DNA of 64,000 nucleotides from Minwuia sp. (GTDB lineage Bacteria > Pseudomonadota > Alphaproteobacteria > Minwuiales > Minwuiaceae). Location: positions 248,001 to 312,000 of the forward strand of contig JARGPL010000015.1 in NCBI GenBank assembly GCA_029210175.1, in the 5' to 3' direction. Shown piece by piece: positions 19,847-30,648 of the stretch. A model generated the notes under the pieces. That model searched no databases and was not told where the DNA came from. It was given only the letters and a program-made list of their open reading frames with translations. Position 1 is the first letter of the stretch. The number at the start of each line of letters is the position of its first letter. Position numbers and translations under genes: made by a program.

Positions 19847-20149
19847 ATGATCATCATTGTTCTTGTCATCCATGTACTGATCGCCATCGCGCTGACCGGC
19901 GTGATCCTGATGCAGCGTTCCGAAGGCGGCGCGCTGGGCATTGGCGGCGGCGGCGGCGTCATGTCCACACGGGGTGCAGGCAACCTGTTGAGCCGTTCGA
20001 CGGCGATGCTGGCGGTGGCGTTCTTTGCGACGTCGATCCTGCTGGCGATTCTGACAGGTAATCGGGGCGAGCCCGATTCGATTATTTCCGCTCCCGCCAT
20101 CAATGCGCCCGCGGAACCGACCGGTCCAGTCGTTCCCCTGTCTGATTGA
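19847..20149 (+). CDS. secG: Preprotein translocase subunit SecG
   Basis: SecG is the small SecYEG subunit that aids protein translocation across the inner membrane. The 100-residue product has two membrane helices: IIIVLVIHVLIAIALTGVILMQ at the start and MLAVAFFATSILLAIL in the middle. They are separated by the conserved glycine-rich loop SEGGALGIGGGG and the NLLSRST segment. A Pro/Ala-rich tail follows. The gap upstream of secG (19715-19846) contains a small perfect hairpin GGCAGG/CCTGCC (19775-19795). pyrG follows after 81 bp. Confidence 0.93.
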   Translation: MIIIVLVIHVLIAIALTGVILMQRSEGGALGIGGGGGVMSTRGAGNLLSRSTAMLAVAFFATSILLAILTGNRGEPDSIISAPAINAPAEPTGPVVPLSD

Positions 20150-21868
<1,719 letters not shown>

Positions 21869-21921
21869 TGGCGACAGGACTGCCGGGCGCAGTCGCAACC
21901 GACTTAGGAAAGAATCACATC

Positions 21922-22776
21922 ATGGCCGATACCGTCAGAAGTACTGGGACCGGCGTGATGACCGTTGGTGACATTCAGATCGGCAATGACCTGCCTCTGG
22001 TGCTGATCGCAGGCCCCTGCCAGTTGGAAAGCCGCCAGCACGCGCTGGAAATGTCCCACGCCATCAAGGAAATCGCGGATCGCGTTGGCATCAGGGCGAT
22101 ATACAAGACCAGCTATGACAAGGCCAACCGGACCAGTGTCGGCGGTGTGCGTGGCATGGGGCTGGAGAAATCCCTGCCGATCTTTGCCGAAATCCGTGAG
22201 GCCACGGGGCTGCCTGTCCTGACCGATGTGCATACGGCAGAACAATGCGCCATCGTGGCAGAGGCAGTCGACGTGATGCAGATACCGGCATTCCTCTGCC
22301 GCCAGACGGACCTGCTGCTGGCCGCAGGTGAAACAGGGTGTGCCATCAATGTGAAGAAGGGCCAGTTTCTCGCCCCCTGGGACATGAAGAATGTCGTCGA
22401 CAAGCTGCGCAGCACCGGTAACGACAACATCTCGGTCTGTGAGCGTGGGGCGAGCTTTGGCTACAACACCCTGGTGACCGACTTCCGTGGCTTGCCGATC
22501 ATGGCGGAACAGACCGGCTGTCCCGTGGTTTTCGATGCGACCCATTCGGTGCAGCAGCCTGGCGGGCAGGGCGGCAGTTCCGGCGGCCAGCGGGAGTTCG
22601 TGCCCGTGCTGGCCCGCGCGGCGGTTGCCGTGGGAATCGCTGCTGTTTTCATGGAAACGCATGAGGACCCGGACAATGCCCCATCGGACGGTCCGAACAT
22701 GGTGCCCATCAACGAAATGGAAGCCCTGCTGCGGCGCCTGATGGCCTTCGATGCGGTTGCCAAATCCACCACTTGA
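21922..22776 (+). CDS. kdsA: 3-deoxy-8-phosphooctulonate synthase
   Basis: KdsA condenses phosphoenolpyruvate and arabinose 5-phosphate into Kdo-8-phosphate for the inner core of lipopolysaccharide. I start it at ATG 21922, behind AGGAAAG, rather than at the GTG at 21868. This yields 284 residues. Motifs are [64 protein letters not shown] and [13 protein letters not shown]. The presence of Kdo synthesis fits a Gram-negative with LPS. Between kdsA and eno is a 141-bp gap that probably holds the eno promoter. Confidence 0.95.
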   Translation: MADTVRSTGTGVMTVGDIQIGNDLPLVLIAGPCQLESRQHALEMSHAIKEIADRVGIRAIYKTSYDKANRTSVGGVRGMGLEKSLPIFAEIREATGLPVLTDVHTAEQCAIVAEAVDVMQIPAFLCRQTDLLLAAGETGCAINVKKGQFLAPWDMKNVVDKLRSTGNDNISVCERGASFGYNTLVTDFRGLPIMAEQTGCPVVFDATHSVQQPGGQGGSSGGQREFVPVLARAAVAVGIAAVFMETHEDPDNAPSDGPNMVPINEMEALLRRLMAFDAVAKSTT

Positions 22777-22905
22777 GGCCGACCGATACCGTCCAGGGCT
22801 GCGTGTGCGACAGGAATCGCCTTTGTGCTTTACGCCGTCCTGGTCTACCTGTTCCCGAACGGGTCAATTTTTCTGAACTTCAACGCATCTGAGCGACAAA
22901 CCTGA

Positions 22906-24192
<1,287 letters not shown>

Positions 24193-24237
24193 GCTGCACT
24201 GCTGCGGTCGCAACGCATCAATCCCGTCCTGTGTCCT

Positions 24238-24939
24238 CTACATCGACGCCTTGTAAGGCTCTGGCGATCCTGCGTTCTGAGCTTCGATGGAGCGTCGGGC
24301 CGCCGCACCACGCAGCCTCTGCTTGACCTTGGCGACTGCAGGGCCGTCCAGCTGTTTCAGGCGGGTCGCGGCGGCCTGAAGTGCGTCATCGAAGCTGCCT
24401 GGAACGGCCACCTGATCCAGATACCCGACCTCCACGGCTTCATGCGGACTGTAGAGCCGGGCACCAATCGTCGCCTGCGAAAGCGCCCGGCGGTCGAGGC
24501 AGGCAGATGCCAGTTCGATGGCGAAAACCGGCAGTTCCAACCCGATCGTCGTCTCGTTCAACCCGATGCGGAAATCACCGGTCACGCCGATGCGGTGATC
24601 GCCGGTCAGCGCTAGCAAGGCGCCCGCCGCCACGGCATGACCGGTGACGCCGATCAGAAGCGGCTGCGGGTGCATCCATGCCTTCATCAGCAGACGTGCA
24701 CCGGCCTGCACAAGGGCGGGAACCTGTGAGGCATCGCCCTGAATGACCTTCAGATCGAAGCCACCACAAAGGATACCCTTGCGGCCCCTGATCACAGTGA
24801 TATCTGCCGCCGTTGTCGCCTGGTCGAGGGCATCGGAAAGGTCTCGCATCATCGCGTGACTGAAGGCATTGGCCTTGCCGTCATCCAGCGTGATGGTCGC
24901 TATGTCATCAGCAACATCGAACGTCAGAAGCTCAGTCAC
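24238..24939 (-). CDS. Enoyl-CoA hydratase/isomerase (crotonase) family protein
   Basis: A 233-residue crotonase-fold protein, last gene of the IclR-led operon. The oxyanion-hole glycines are visible in ILCGGFDLKVI and in GHAVAAGALLALTGDHRIG. The region after RIGLNETTIGLELP fits the catalytic area, but which acidic residue acts is uncertain. It is at the short end for the family, without a long C-terminal helix arm. The start overlaps the upstream lyase gene by eight bases. The substrate is probably a CoA thioester produced by the dehydrogenase and hydratase encoded in the same operon. The exact reaction is not assigned. Confidence 0.8.
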   Translation of the reverse strand: MTELLTFDVADDIATITLDDGKANAFSHAMMRDLSDALDQATTAADITVIRGRKGILCGGFDLKVIQGDASQVPALVQAGARLLMKAWMHPQPLLIGVTGHAVAAGALLALTGDHRIGVTGDFRIGLNETTIGLELPVFAIELASACLDRRALSQATIGARLYSPHEAVEVGYLDQVAVPGSFDDALQAAATRLKQLDGPAVAKVKQRLRGAAARRSIEAQNAGSPEPYKASM

Positions 24940-25822
24940 TGAACTGCTCCACCAGGGCCATCAGATTGCGTGCCTGTTTCAGGTGGGGCATGTCCAGCAT
25001 CTTGCCGTCCAGACCAACGGTGCCGAGGCCGGGATTGTCCTCGAACACGGCAATGACCCGTCTGGCGTGGGCGACTTCATCTTCCGTGGGGGTGAATGCC
25101 CGGTTGATCACCTCCGACTGTGCCGGGTGAATGGCGATCTTGCCGATGAATCCTGAATGCCGGTCACGGCTGCATTCCTTCTCCAACCCTTCCAGATCAC
25201 GGAAATCGACAAAGACGACGCCCACCGGCTGCGCGTCGATGGCGCGTGACGTGGTCAGGCACAGGGTCTTGGCGAGCTGGAACGGGGTATCGTAATCGCC
25301 CGTGTCGGGGTGCCTGTTGGTGCTCGCCCCCAAAGCGGCGGCCAGGTCTTCCCCACCCCACGTCAGAGCCGTCAGGCGCGGTGACGGGTTGTCCAGATAG
25401 GTGTGGAAGGTCAGAAGCGACGCCGCAGTCTCCGTCGCCACACAGAGAATGCGGGTGGAACCAAGCTCCAGCCCTTCCCGGGTTTCCAGCGCGGACAGCA
25501 TGGTTGCCAACGTATTCACGTCCGCCGCCGAGTAGACCTTTGGCAACACGATGCCGTTCGGCGCACCTGGCATGACAGCGACCAGATCGGGCAGGGACAG
25601 CGGGGTATCCAGCGGATTGATCCGGACCCAGAGTTCCTGACGCGACCGGTCAGGGTGCGCCTTCAGGAAAGCACAGGTCATTTCCCGTGCGATATCCTGC
25701 CGGTCGTCGGAAACGGCGTCTTCCAGATCCAGGATAAGCGCATCTGCGGCATTGTCCGGCCCCTTGGCGAGCTTGCGCTCGCTGTCTCCGGGGACGAACA
25801 GCCAGGACCGGTTCAGCCTCAT
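24932..25822 (-). CDS. HpcH/HpaI aldolase family CoA-ester lyase (CitE-like)
   Basis: A 296-residue CitE-like lyase of the family that cleaves citramalyl-CoA, malyl-CoA or similar 3-hydroxy-dicarboxyl-CoA esters. Visible motifs are RSWLFVPGDSERKLAKG (substrate CoA site), ALILDLEDAVSDD (metal and CoA contacts), LWVRINPLDTP, VLPKVYSAADV, CVATETAASLL (metal-binding Glu), LTWGGEDLAAALGA (metal-binding Asp) and GKIAIHPAQSEVINRAFTP. It overlaps MaoC by four bases upstream and the crotonase gene by eight downstream. With a CaiB transferase and a MaoC hydratase in the same operon, citramalyl-CoA lyase is an attractive but unproven assignment. Confidence 0.85.
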   Translation of the reverse strand: MRLNRSWLFVPGDSERKLAKGPDNAADALILDLEDAVSDDRQDIAREMTCAFLKAHPDRSRQELWVRINPLDTPLSLPDLVAVMPGAPNGIVLPKVYSAADVNTLATMLSALETREGLELGSTRILCVATETAASLLTFHTYLDNPSPRLTALTWGGEDLAAALGASTNRHPDTGDYDTPFQLAKTLCLTTSRAIDAQPVGVVFVDFRDLEGLEKECSRDRHSGFIGKIAIHPAQSEVINRAFTPTEDEVAHARRVIAVFEDNPGLGTVGLDGKMLDMPHLKQARNLMALVEQFSD

Positions 25823-26268
25823 GCCTTTTTCTTCATGAAAGCGGTGCGCACGCAGTAGGCGACTTCCTCATTGCGCTGGTTGAAGCCGTAATGCTCGAAC
25901 ACGACCATGCCGGCGTTGGGGCGCGACTTGCTCTCGCGCTTGCTCTGCACCTTGGTCACCGCACGGACGGTATCGCCATGGAAGACGGGCTTGGCGAACC
26001 GCACATCGGTCATGCCGAGGTTGGCAATCGTGGTGCCCAGCGTGGTGTCATTGACCGTCACGCCGATGACGAGGCCCAGCGTGAACAGGCTGTTGACGAT
26101 CCGCTGGCCGAATTCGGTGCCCTTGGAGAATTCCTCGTCCAGGTGCAGCGGCTGCGGATTGTGTGTCATGGCGCAGAACATGATGTTGTCCATCTCCGTG
26201 ACCGTGCGGGTCAGGGCATGATTGAATTCCATGCCCACTTCGAATTCCTCGTAATACAGTCCGGCCAT
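25819..26268 (-). CDS. MaoC-family dehydratase (single hotdog)
   Basis: A 149-residue MaoC-like (R)-hydratase. The active-site block reads MTHNPQPLHLDEEFSKGTEFGQRIVNSLFTLGL, i.e. the N-P-x-x-x-H variant of the D-x-N-P-x-H hydratase motif, which is typical of MaoC proteins acting on branched or dicarboxylic CoA esters. A GGGGAGGAAAC ribosome-binding site precedes ATG 26268. The stop overlaps the lyase gene (ATGA). A 62-bp gap separates it from the CoA-transferase upstream. Itaconyl-CoA or mesaconyl-CoA hydration is a plausible reaction given the neighbours. Confidence 0.85.
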   Translation of the reverse strand: MAGLYYEEFEVGMEFNHALTRTVTEMDNIMFCAMTHNPQPLHLDEEFSKGTEFGQRIVNSLFTLGLVIGVTVNDTTLGTTIANLGMTDVRFAKPVFHGDTVRAVTKVQSKRESKSRPNAGMVVFEHYGFNQRNEEVAYCVRTAFMKKKA

Positions 26269-26330
26269 CGTTGTTTCCTCCCCAGAGTTGAATGGCGTGA
26301 TCAGCAGCGACCATCATTCGCCGTATTGCC

Positions 26331-27548
26331 TCAGTTTTCCAGCGCTGCCTTGATGCGGGCGGCATCATAACCCAGTTCGTTCAGGATTTCGGTCCCGTGT
26401 TCCCCAAGGTTTGGGGCCGGGCGCGTCGGTGCAGGTTGTGTTTCCGACCAGGTGGCGGGCACCGCCATCTCGCGCAGCGTGCCCTCCGTCGGATGCTCGA
26501 CCGTGCCGAAGAACCCGACCGCGGCCAGATGCGGATCGGCAATCAGTGCGTCGAGATCATTCAGCGGCATTGCCGGAACGTCCAGCCTGTCGAAGATGTC
26601 CAGCCAGTCCGCTGTGGTGCGGGTGGTCAGCAGTTCGGCAAGTTCGCGATACAGGCTGCCGATGTGCTCGGTGCGGCTGGTCATGCTGGCGTAGCGCGGG
26701 TCGGCATCGAACTCGGCCTCCCGTCCCATGTCGCGGAAGAAGTCACGCCAGTGCCTGTCGGTGTAGAGCATGACACAGACATGCCCGTCCCGGGTGGGGA
26801 AGGGGCGACGATCCGGCACCAGCATGCGGTTGTAGCCGCTGGGTCCAAGGGCCGGGACGAAGGTTTCACCCCCCATGTGATCACCCAGAACGAAGCTGGC
26901 CATCATCTCGAACATCGGCATGTCGATGCGCTGCCCCAGACCGGACCGCAACTGATGGACCAGGGCTGCATTGATCTGCCCGACGGCCCACAGCGCGACC
27001 CCCCGGTCGACAAGTGCCGTGGGCGCATAAGCAGGCGGCTGACCGTTTGCCCGGTGGCTGAGTGCCGGAATGCTGACGGCCCCCTGTATCAGGTCATCAA
27101 AGGCCGGTTTCGTTGCATAGGGGCCAGCTTGCCCGAAGCCGAACAGACCGGCATAGATCAACCGCGGATTCAGGGCCTGCACGGTTTCCCAGCCAAGTCC
27201 GAGGCGGGCCATCACCTGCGGGCGGCGGTTGTAGAGCAGCACGTCCGCCGTGCGCAGCAGGTCCAGCATGGCGGCGTGACCCGCAGGCTGTTTCAGGTCC
27301 AGCACGATGCTGCGTTTGCTGCGATTCACGTTCAGGAAGATGGTGCCCATGCCGGGATTGCGCATCGGGCCGATGCCACGGACGGGATCACCGCCCGGTG
27401 CCTCCACCTTGATCACGTCCGCGCCCATGTCCCCCAGGATCTGGCTGGTGTAGGGGGCCATCAGCATGTTGGACAGGTCTATGACACGAATGCCGGCCAG
27501 CGGACGGGCGCCGCTGACTGCTGTTGCTGCGGGGGTGGTCAACGTCAA
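26331..27548 (-). CDS. CaiB/BaiF family CoA-transferase
   Basis: A 405-residue class III CoA-transferase that moves CoA between acyl groups. The family pattern is clear: PLAGIRVIDLSNMLMAPYTSQILGDMGADVIKVEAPGGDPVR at the start, then NRSKRSIVLDLKQPAGHAAMLDL, and the catalytic Asp in KPAFDDLIQGAVSI. The C-terminus has DRLDVPAMPLNDLDALIADPHLAAVGFF and LGEHGTEILNELGY, also typical. It overlaps the acyl-CoA dehydrogenase by four bases. It would activate the operon's carboxylic acid substrate using succinyl-CoA or another donor. Confidence 0.9.
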   Translation of the reverse strand: MTLTTPAATAVSGARPLAGIRVIDLSNMLMAPYTSQILGDMGADVIKVEAPGGDPVRGIGPMRNPGMGTIFLNVNRSKRSIVLDLKQPAGHAAMLDLLRTADVLLYNRRPQVMARLGLGWETVQALNPRLIYAGLFGFGQAGPYATKPAFDDLIQGAVSIPALSHRANGQPPAYAPTALVDRGVALWAVGQINAALVHQLRSGLGQRIDMPMFEMMASFVLGDHMGGETFVPALGPSGYNRMLVPDRRPFPTRDGHVCVMLYTDRHWRDFFRDMGREAEFDADPRYASMTSRTEHIGSLYRELAELLTTRTTADWLDIFDRLDVPAMPLNDLDALIADPHLAAVGFFGTVEHPTEGTLREMAVPATWSETQPAPTRPAPNLGEHGTEILNELGYDAARIKAALEN

Positions 27549-28711
27549 TAGGACTTCGGCAGACCCAGCACCCGCTCCGCCACGTAGCAGAGGATCAGGT
27601 GGGGCGTGATGGGCGCGATCCGGTGGATCAGGGCTTCGCGCAGGTAGCGTTCGACGTGATATTCCTTGGCATAGCCCATGCCGCCGTGGGTCAGGATTGC
27701 CGCGTTGCAGGCCTTGAATGTGGCTTCGCCCGCCAGATACTTGGCGGCATTGGCATAGGCACCACTGTCTTCGCCACGGTCGTAGAGTTGGGCGGCGCGG
27801 AATACCACCAGGTTGGCAGCCTCAAGCTCCATCCAGTTTTCCGCCAGTGGATGCTGAATGGCCTGGTTCATGCCGATCGGTCGACCAAACACCTCGCGCT
27901 CATTTGCATAGTTGGTGGCTCGGCGCAGCGCGGCACGACCGAGGCCCACCAGGCCAGCAGCGATCAGGATGCGTTCAGGGTTGATGCCATGCAGCAGGTA
28001 GCGGAATCCCTTGCCCTCCTCACCGATGCGGTCCTCCACCGGAATCTCCATGCCATCGAAGAACACCTGATTGGAATCGACGCACTTGCGGCCCATCTTG
28101 TCGATTTCGCGGATTTCCACCTTTGATCGATCCAGGTCGGTGAAGAACAGGCTGAGGCCGTCGATGGGCTTCTCGGTGTTTTCCTCATCCGTGGTCCGGG
28201 CGATCAGCATGATCTTGTTGGCCACCTGGGCGGTGCTGATCCAGGTCTTCTGGCCGTGCACCACGTATCGGTCGCCCTTGCGCACGGCCCGGGTCTTCAG
28301 ACGGGTGGTGTCGAGGCCGGTATTCGGCTCGGTCACGCCGAAACAGGCAATGTCATCGCGCTTGATCACGGGTGGCAGCATCCGCCGCTTCTGATCCTCG
28401 GTGCCATAGCGCACGACAGGGTTGAGACCGAAGATACCGAGGCTGACAGAGGAAACACCGCCATTGCCCGCACCGGACTGCGAAATCGCCTGCATCAGAA
28501 TCGCGGCCTCCGTGATGCCCAGGCCGGATCCGCCATATTCTTCAGGCATTGCGATGCCCATGAATCCCTGATCGGCGATGGCACGGCAGAAATCCTCCGG
28601 GAACGCACCGTCCGAATCCCGCGCCAGCCAGTACTCATCGCTGAAATTGGCACACAGACGTTCAACGCTGTCACGGATCTGCAGTTGTTCCGGTGTGAAA
28701 TCGATGCTCAT
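27545..28711 (-). CDS. Acyl-CoA dehydrogenase
   Basis: A 388-residue FAD-dependent acyl-CoA dehydrogenase that introduces an alpha-beta double bond and passes electrons to ETF. Motifs include MPEEYGGSGLGITEAAILMQAI, CFGVTEPNTGLDTTRLKTRAV (FAD site), QKTWISTAQVANKIMLIART, and the C-terminal GGMGYAKEYHVERYLREALIHRIAPITPHLI. It lies 30 bp after the iclR gene, with a GGGGAGGGGC ribosome-binding site, and overlaps the CoA-transferase downstream (ATGA). A substrate such as a branched short-chain acyl-CoA is possible but not readable from sequence. Confidence 0.9.
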   Translation of the reverse strand: MSIDFTPEQLQIRDSVERLCANFSDEYWLARDSDGAFPEDFCRAIADQGFMGIAMPEEYGGSGLGITEAAILMQAISQSGAGNGGVSSVSLGIFGLNPVVRYGTEDQKRRMLPPVIKRDDIACFGVTEPNTGLDTTRLKTRAVRKGDRYVVHGQKTWISTAQVANKIMLIARTTDEENTEKPIDGLSLFFTDLDRSKVEIREIDKMGRKCVDSNQVFFDGMEIPVEDRIGEEGKGFRYLLHGINPERILIAAGLVGLGRAALRRATNYANEREVFGRPIGMNQAIQHPLAENWMELEAANLVVFRAAQLYDRGEDSGAYANAAKYLAGEATFKACNAAILTHGGMGYAKEYHVERYLREALIHRIAPITPHLILCYVAERVLGLPKSY

Positions 28712-28741
28712 GAAAATGCCCCTCCCCAGGGTCAGCGATCG

Positions 28742-29584
28742 TTAATGCTCAGTTTCATTGGTGGCGTCCGGCGCAGGCAGGAAGCCGAAGGACTGGCAGC
28801 GGGCGGCAGCACGTTGGATCGCCGCCTCATTGTCCACAGCCGCTCGCCGCATCCGCTCGCTCGGGCCCGCAATCAACACTGTCGCGGCAACGGTACCATT
28901 CGGTCCGAACACAGGCACGGCCAGGCCGCTGGCGCCGGAAACGCGTTCATCTGCCGTGCGCGACAGATGGTCAGCGCGGATGCGACCGAGCTCAGCCCGC
29001 AATGCGTGCTTGTCCGTGATAGTGGATGGTGTGAACTTCTGGCATTCGATGCCATCAAGAACAGTTTCGAGACGGGCAGGGGACATGAACGCCAGCAGAA
29101 GCTTGCCGCCCGCAGTGCAGTGCAGTTCACGCTGCACTCCTGTTTCCACCGCGTAGCGAATGGGGTTCGGGCTCTCCACCCGATCCAGATAGGTGATCAT
29201 GCGCTGGTCGGCGGACAACGCGCCGAGGACCGCAGTCTCACCCGTGGCGGCCACCAGTTCCGTCAGCACAGGCCGCAGGATCCCCACCATCTGTTCACTG
29301 AACACGGCATTGGTGGCCAATCGCAGGAAACGATCCCCCAGCGCATAGGCACCATCCGCATCACGAACAACGCAGCCTTCCTGTCGCAAGCCCTGCAAGA
29401 GTCCCAGCAGGCTGGACTTCGGGGTGCCTGTGGCGTCCGCCATGTCACTCAGGCTGACGCTCTGCGTTCCCCCGGCGCGTGCAGCGACCAGCCGTTCCAG
29501 AATCAGCAGGATCCGCCCGATGGACTGCGGTGCTGCGCGTCTGCTGGCGCTTTCATCAGGTCGCTGAGCAAGGTTTGTTCGCAT
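28742..29584 (-). CDS. IclR-family transcriptional regulator
   Basis: A 280-residue IclR-type regulator: an N-terminal winged helix (about 20-85: SIGRILLILERLVAARAGG, SVSLSDMADATGTPKSSLLGLLQGLRQEGCVVRD) and a C-terminal effector domain (ETAVLGALSADQRMITYLDRVES, HCTAGGKLLLAFMS, SGASGLAVPVFGPNGTVAATVLIAGP). It is the first gene of the CoA-thioester operon. The only possible start, ATG 29584, has no Shine-Dalgarno sequence and lies inside the palindromic operator (29576-29612). It may be translated leaderless and is very probably autoregulated together with the operon. Confidence 0.88.
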   Translation of the reverse strand: MRTNLAQRPDESASRRAAPQSIGRILLILERLVAARAGGTQSVSLSDMADATGTPKSSLLGLLQGLRQEGCVVRDADGAYALGDRFLRLATNAVFSEQMVGILRPVLTELVAATGETAVLGALSADQRMITYLDRVESPNPIRYAVETGVQRELHCTAGGKLLLAFMSPARLETVLDGIECQKFTPSTITDKHALRAELGRIRADHLSRTADERVSGASGLAVPVFGPNGTVAATVLIAGPSERMRRAAVDNEAAIQRAAARCQSFGFLPAPDATNETEH

Positions 29585-29612
29585 ATGCGAAGACTATGCG
29601 AATATGCGAACA
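29576..29612 (-). promoter_or_regulatory. Operator of the iclR operon: palindrome plus repeats
   Basis: The outer inverted repeat is TGTTCGCATA (29576-29585) with TATGCGAACA (29603-29612). Inside is the perfect palindrome TTCGCATATGCGAA (29578-29591). The half-site TATGCGAA occurs three times in direct orientation (29584, 29595, 29603). The iclR ATG (29584) lies in the left arm, so a bound protein would cover the start of transcription or translation. Confidence 0.75.
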
Positions 29613-29669
29613 GGCTGCAAGATCGATTGCTCGACCCAGGACCTTGATCGTTCCACTGTTGGATTGCAT

Positions 29670-29744
29670 CACCAGCCCGTTCCCCCGCCCGGCCACCCAT
29701 TCAGGATGATCCAGTGGGTGGCCGGGCGGGGGAACGGGCTGGTG
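29670..29744. repeat. Perfect 30-bp inverted repeat with 15-nt loop
   Basis: Positions 29670-29699 and 29715-29744 are exact reverse complements over 30 bp. The arm is very GC-rich (CACCAGCCCGTTCCCCCGCC... from the left). It lies after the DMT-exporter stop (29770) and before the iclR operator. Neither side has a T-tract, so it is not a textbook terminator. It could block transcription, or be a REP-like or mobile palindromic unit. Confidence 0.9.
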
Positions 29745-29769
29745 CGATTCCATCATTTGATGGACAGAT

Positions 29770-30636
29770 CTAGGTTCGCGCCTGTCTGGCCATCTGGGCC
29801 TCCCGACGGGTGGTATAGACCGTAGCGACGAAGATGATTGCGGCACCGGCCCACATCCACGGATCAGGGATCTCTGAGAACGCCCACCAGGCAAGCGCGA
29901 CCGACAGGGGCAGGCGCACGAAGTCGAACACCTGCGCCAGACTGGCGTCACCGGCAGAGATCGCGCGCTGGATGCCGTACATGTTCATGTTGGCGGCGAT
30001 GCCCAGCCCGATGATCCAGAGCCATTCCTCACCCTGTGGCACCTGCCAGAAGATCACAGCGGGCACCAGCGAGATCGGCAGATTGAAGATCGACAGCATC
30101 AGGATGACCAGGGCGGGTTCTTCAGTCGCTGACAGTTTCTTGCCAAAGATCACGACAAACCCGAACAGGATCGATGACCCGATGGCAAGGATGGCACCAA
30201 GGCTGATGGCTTCCTGGCCGGGCCGCAGCATCACCAGCACGCCGATAAAGCCCACCAGCAGGGCACCGATCCGCCGTGGACCAACCTTTTCCTTCAGCAT
30301 CACGGCGGCGAGCAGGGTGGTGAACAGGGGCGCCGTGAAGGTGATCGCCGTGGCTTCGCCGATGGGGATCAATACAGCCGACCAGAGCAGCATCAGGGAC
30401 GAGGCCACCATCACCACCGAGCGCATGGCGAACAGGGGCAGGCGCGCTGTCTTCATCGCACCGAAGCCGACCCGCATGATCCAGGGCGCGAACATCAGGA
30501 TGGAGAAGATGCTGCGCCAGAAATTCAGGACGAAGGGATCAAGGCTCGCCGACAGATGCCGGACAATGACCATGATCAGGGAAAAGCCGATCGCGCCAAA
30601 CAGCATCCATGCTGCGACGATCAGGGGGCGAGGCAT
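29770..30636 (-). CDS. DMT/EamA-family transporter
   Basis: A 288-residue inner-membrane protein with ten predicted helices in two EamA repeats. Recognisable segments are MLFGAIGFSLIMVIVRHLSASLDPFVLNFWRSIFS, GEATAITFTAPLFTTLLAAVMLKEKVGPRRIGALLVGFIGVLVMLRPG (the typical end of the first repeat) and the second repeat around VFDFVRLPLSVALAWWAFSE. Such proteins export metabolites or amino acids; the substrate is unknown. The stop TAG is followed by the 30-bp palindrome. The gene begins 13 bp after the gshA stop, on the same strand, so it may be co-transcribed with rsmE-gshA. A related gene lies at the right edge (63517). Confidence 0.88.
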   Translation of the reverse strand: MPRPLIVAAWMLFGAIGFSLIMVIVRHLSASLDPFVLNFWRSIFSILMFAPWIMRVGFGAMKTARLPLFAMRSVVMVASSLMLLWSAVLIPIGEATAITFTAPLFTTLLAAVMLKEKVGPRRIGALLVGFIGVLVMLRPGQEAISLGAILAIGSSILFGFVVIFGKKLSATEEPALVILMLSIFNLPISLVPAVIFWQVPQGEEWLWIIGLGIAANMNMYGIQRAISAGDASLAQVFDFVRLPLSVALAWWAFSEIPDPWMWAGAAIIFVATVYTTRREAQMARQART

Positions 30637-30648
30637 GATCCCGCGCGA

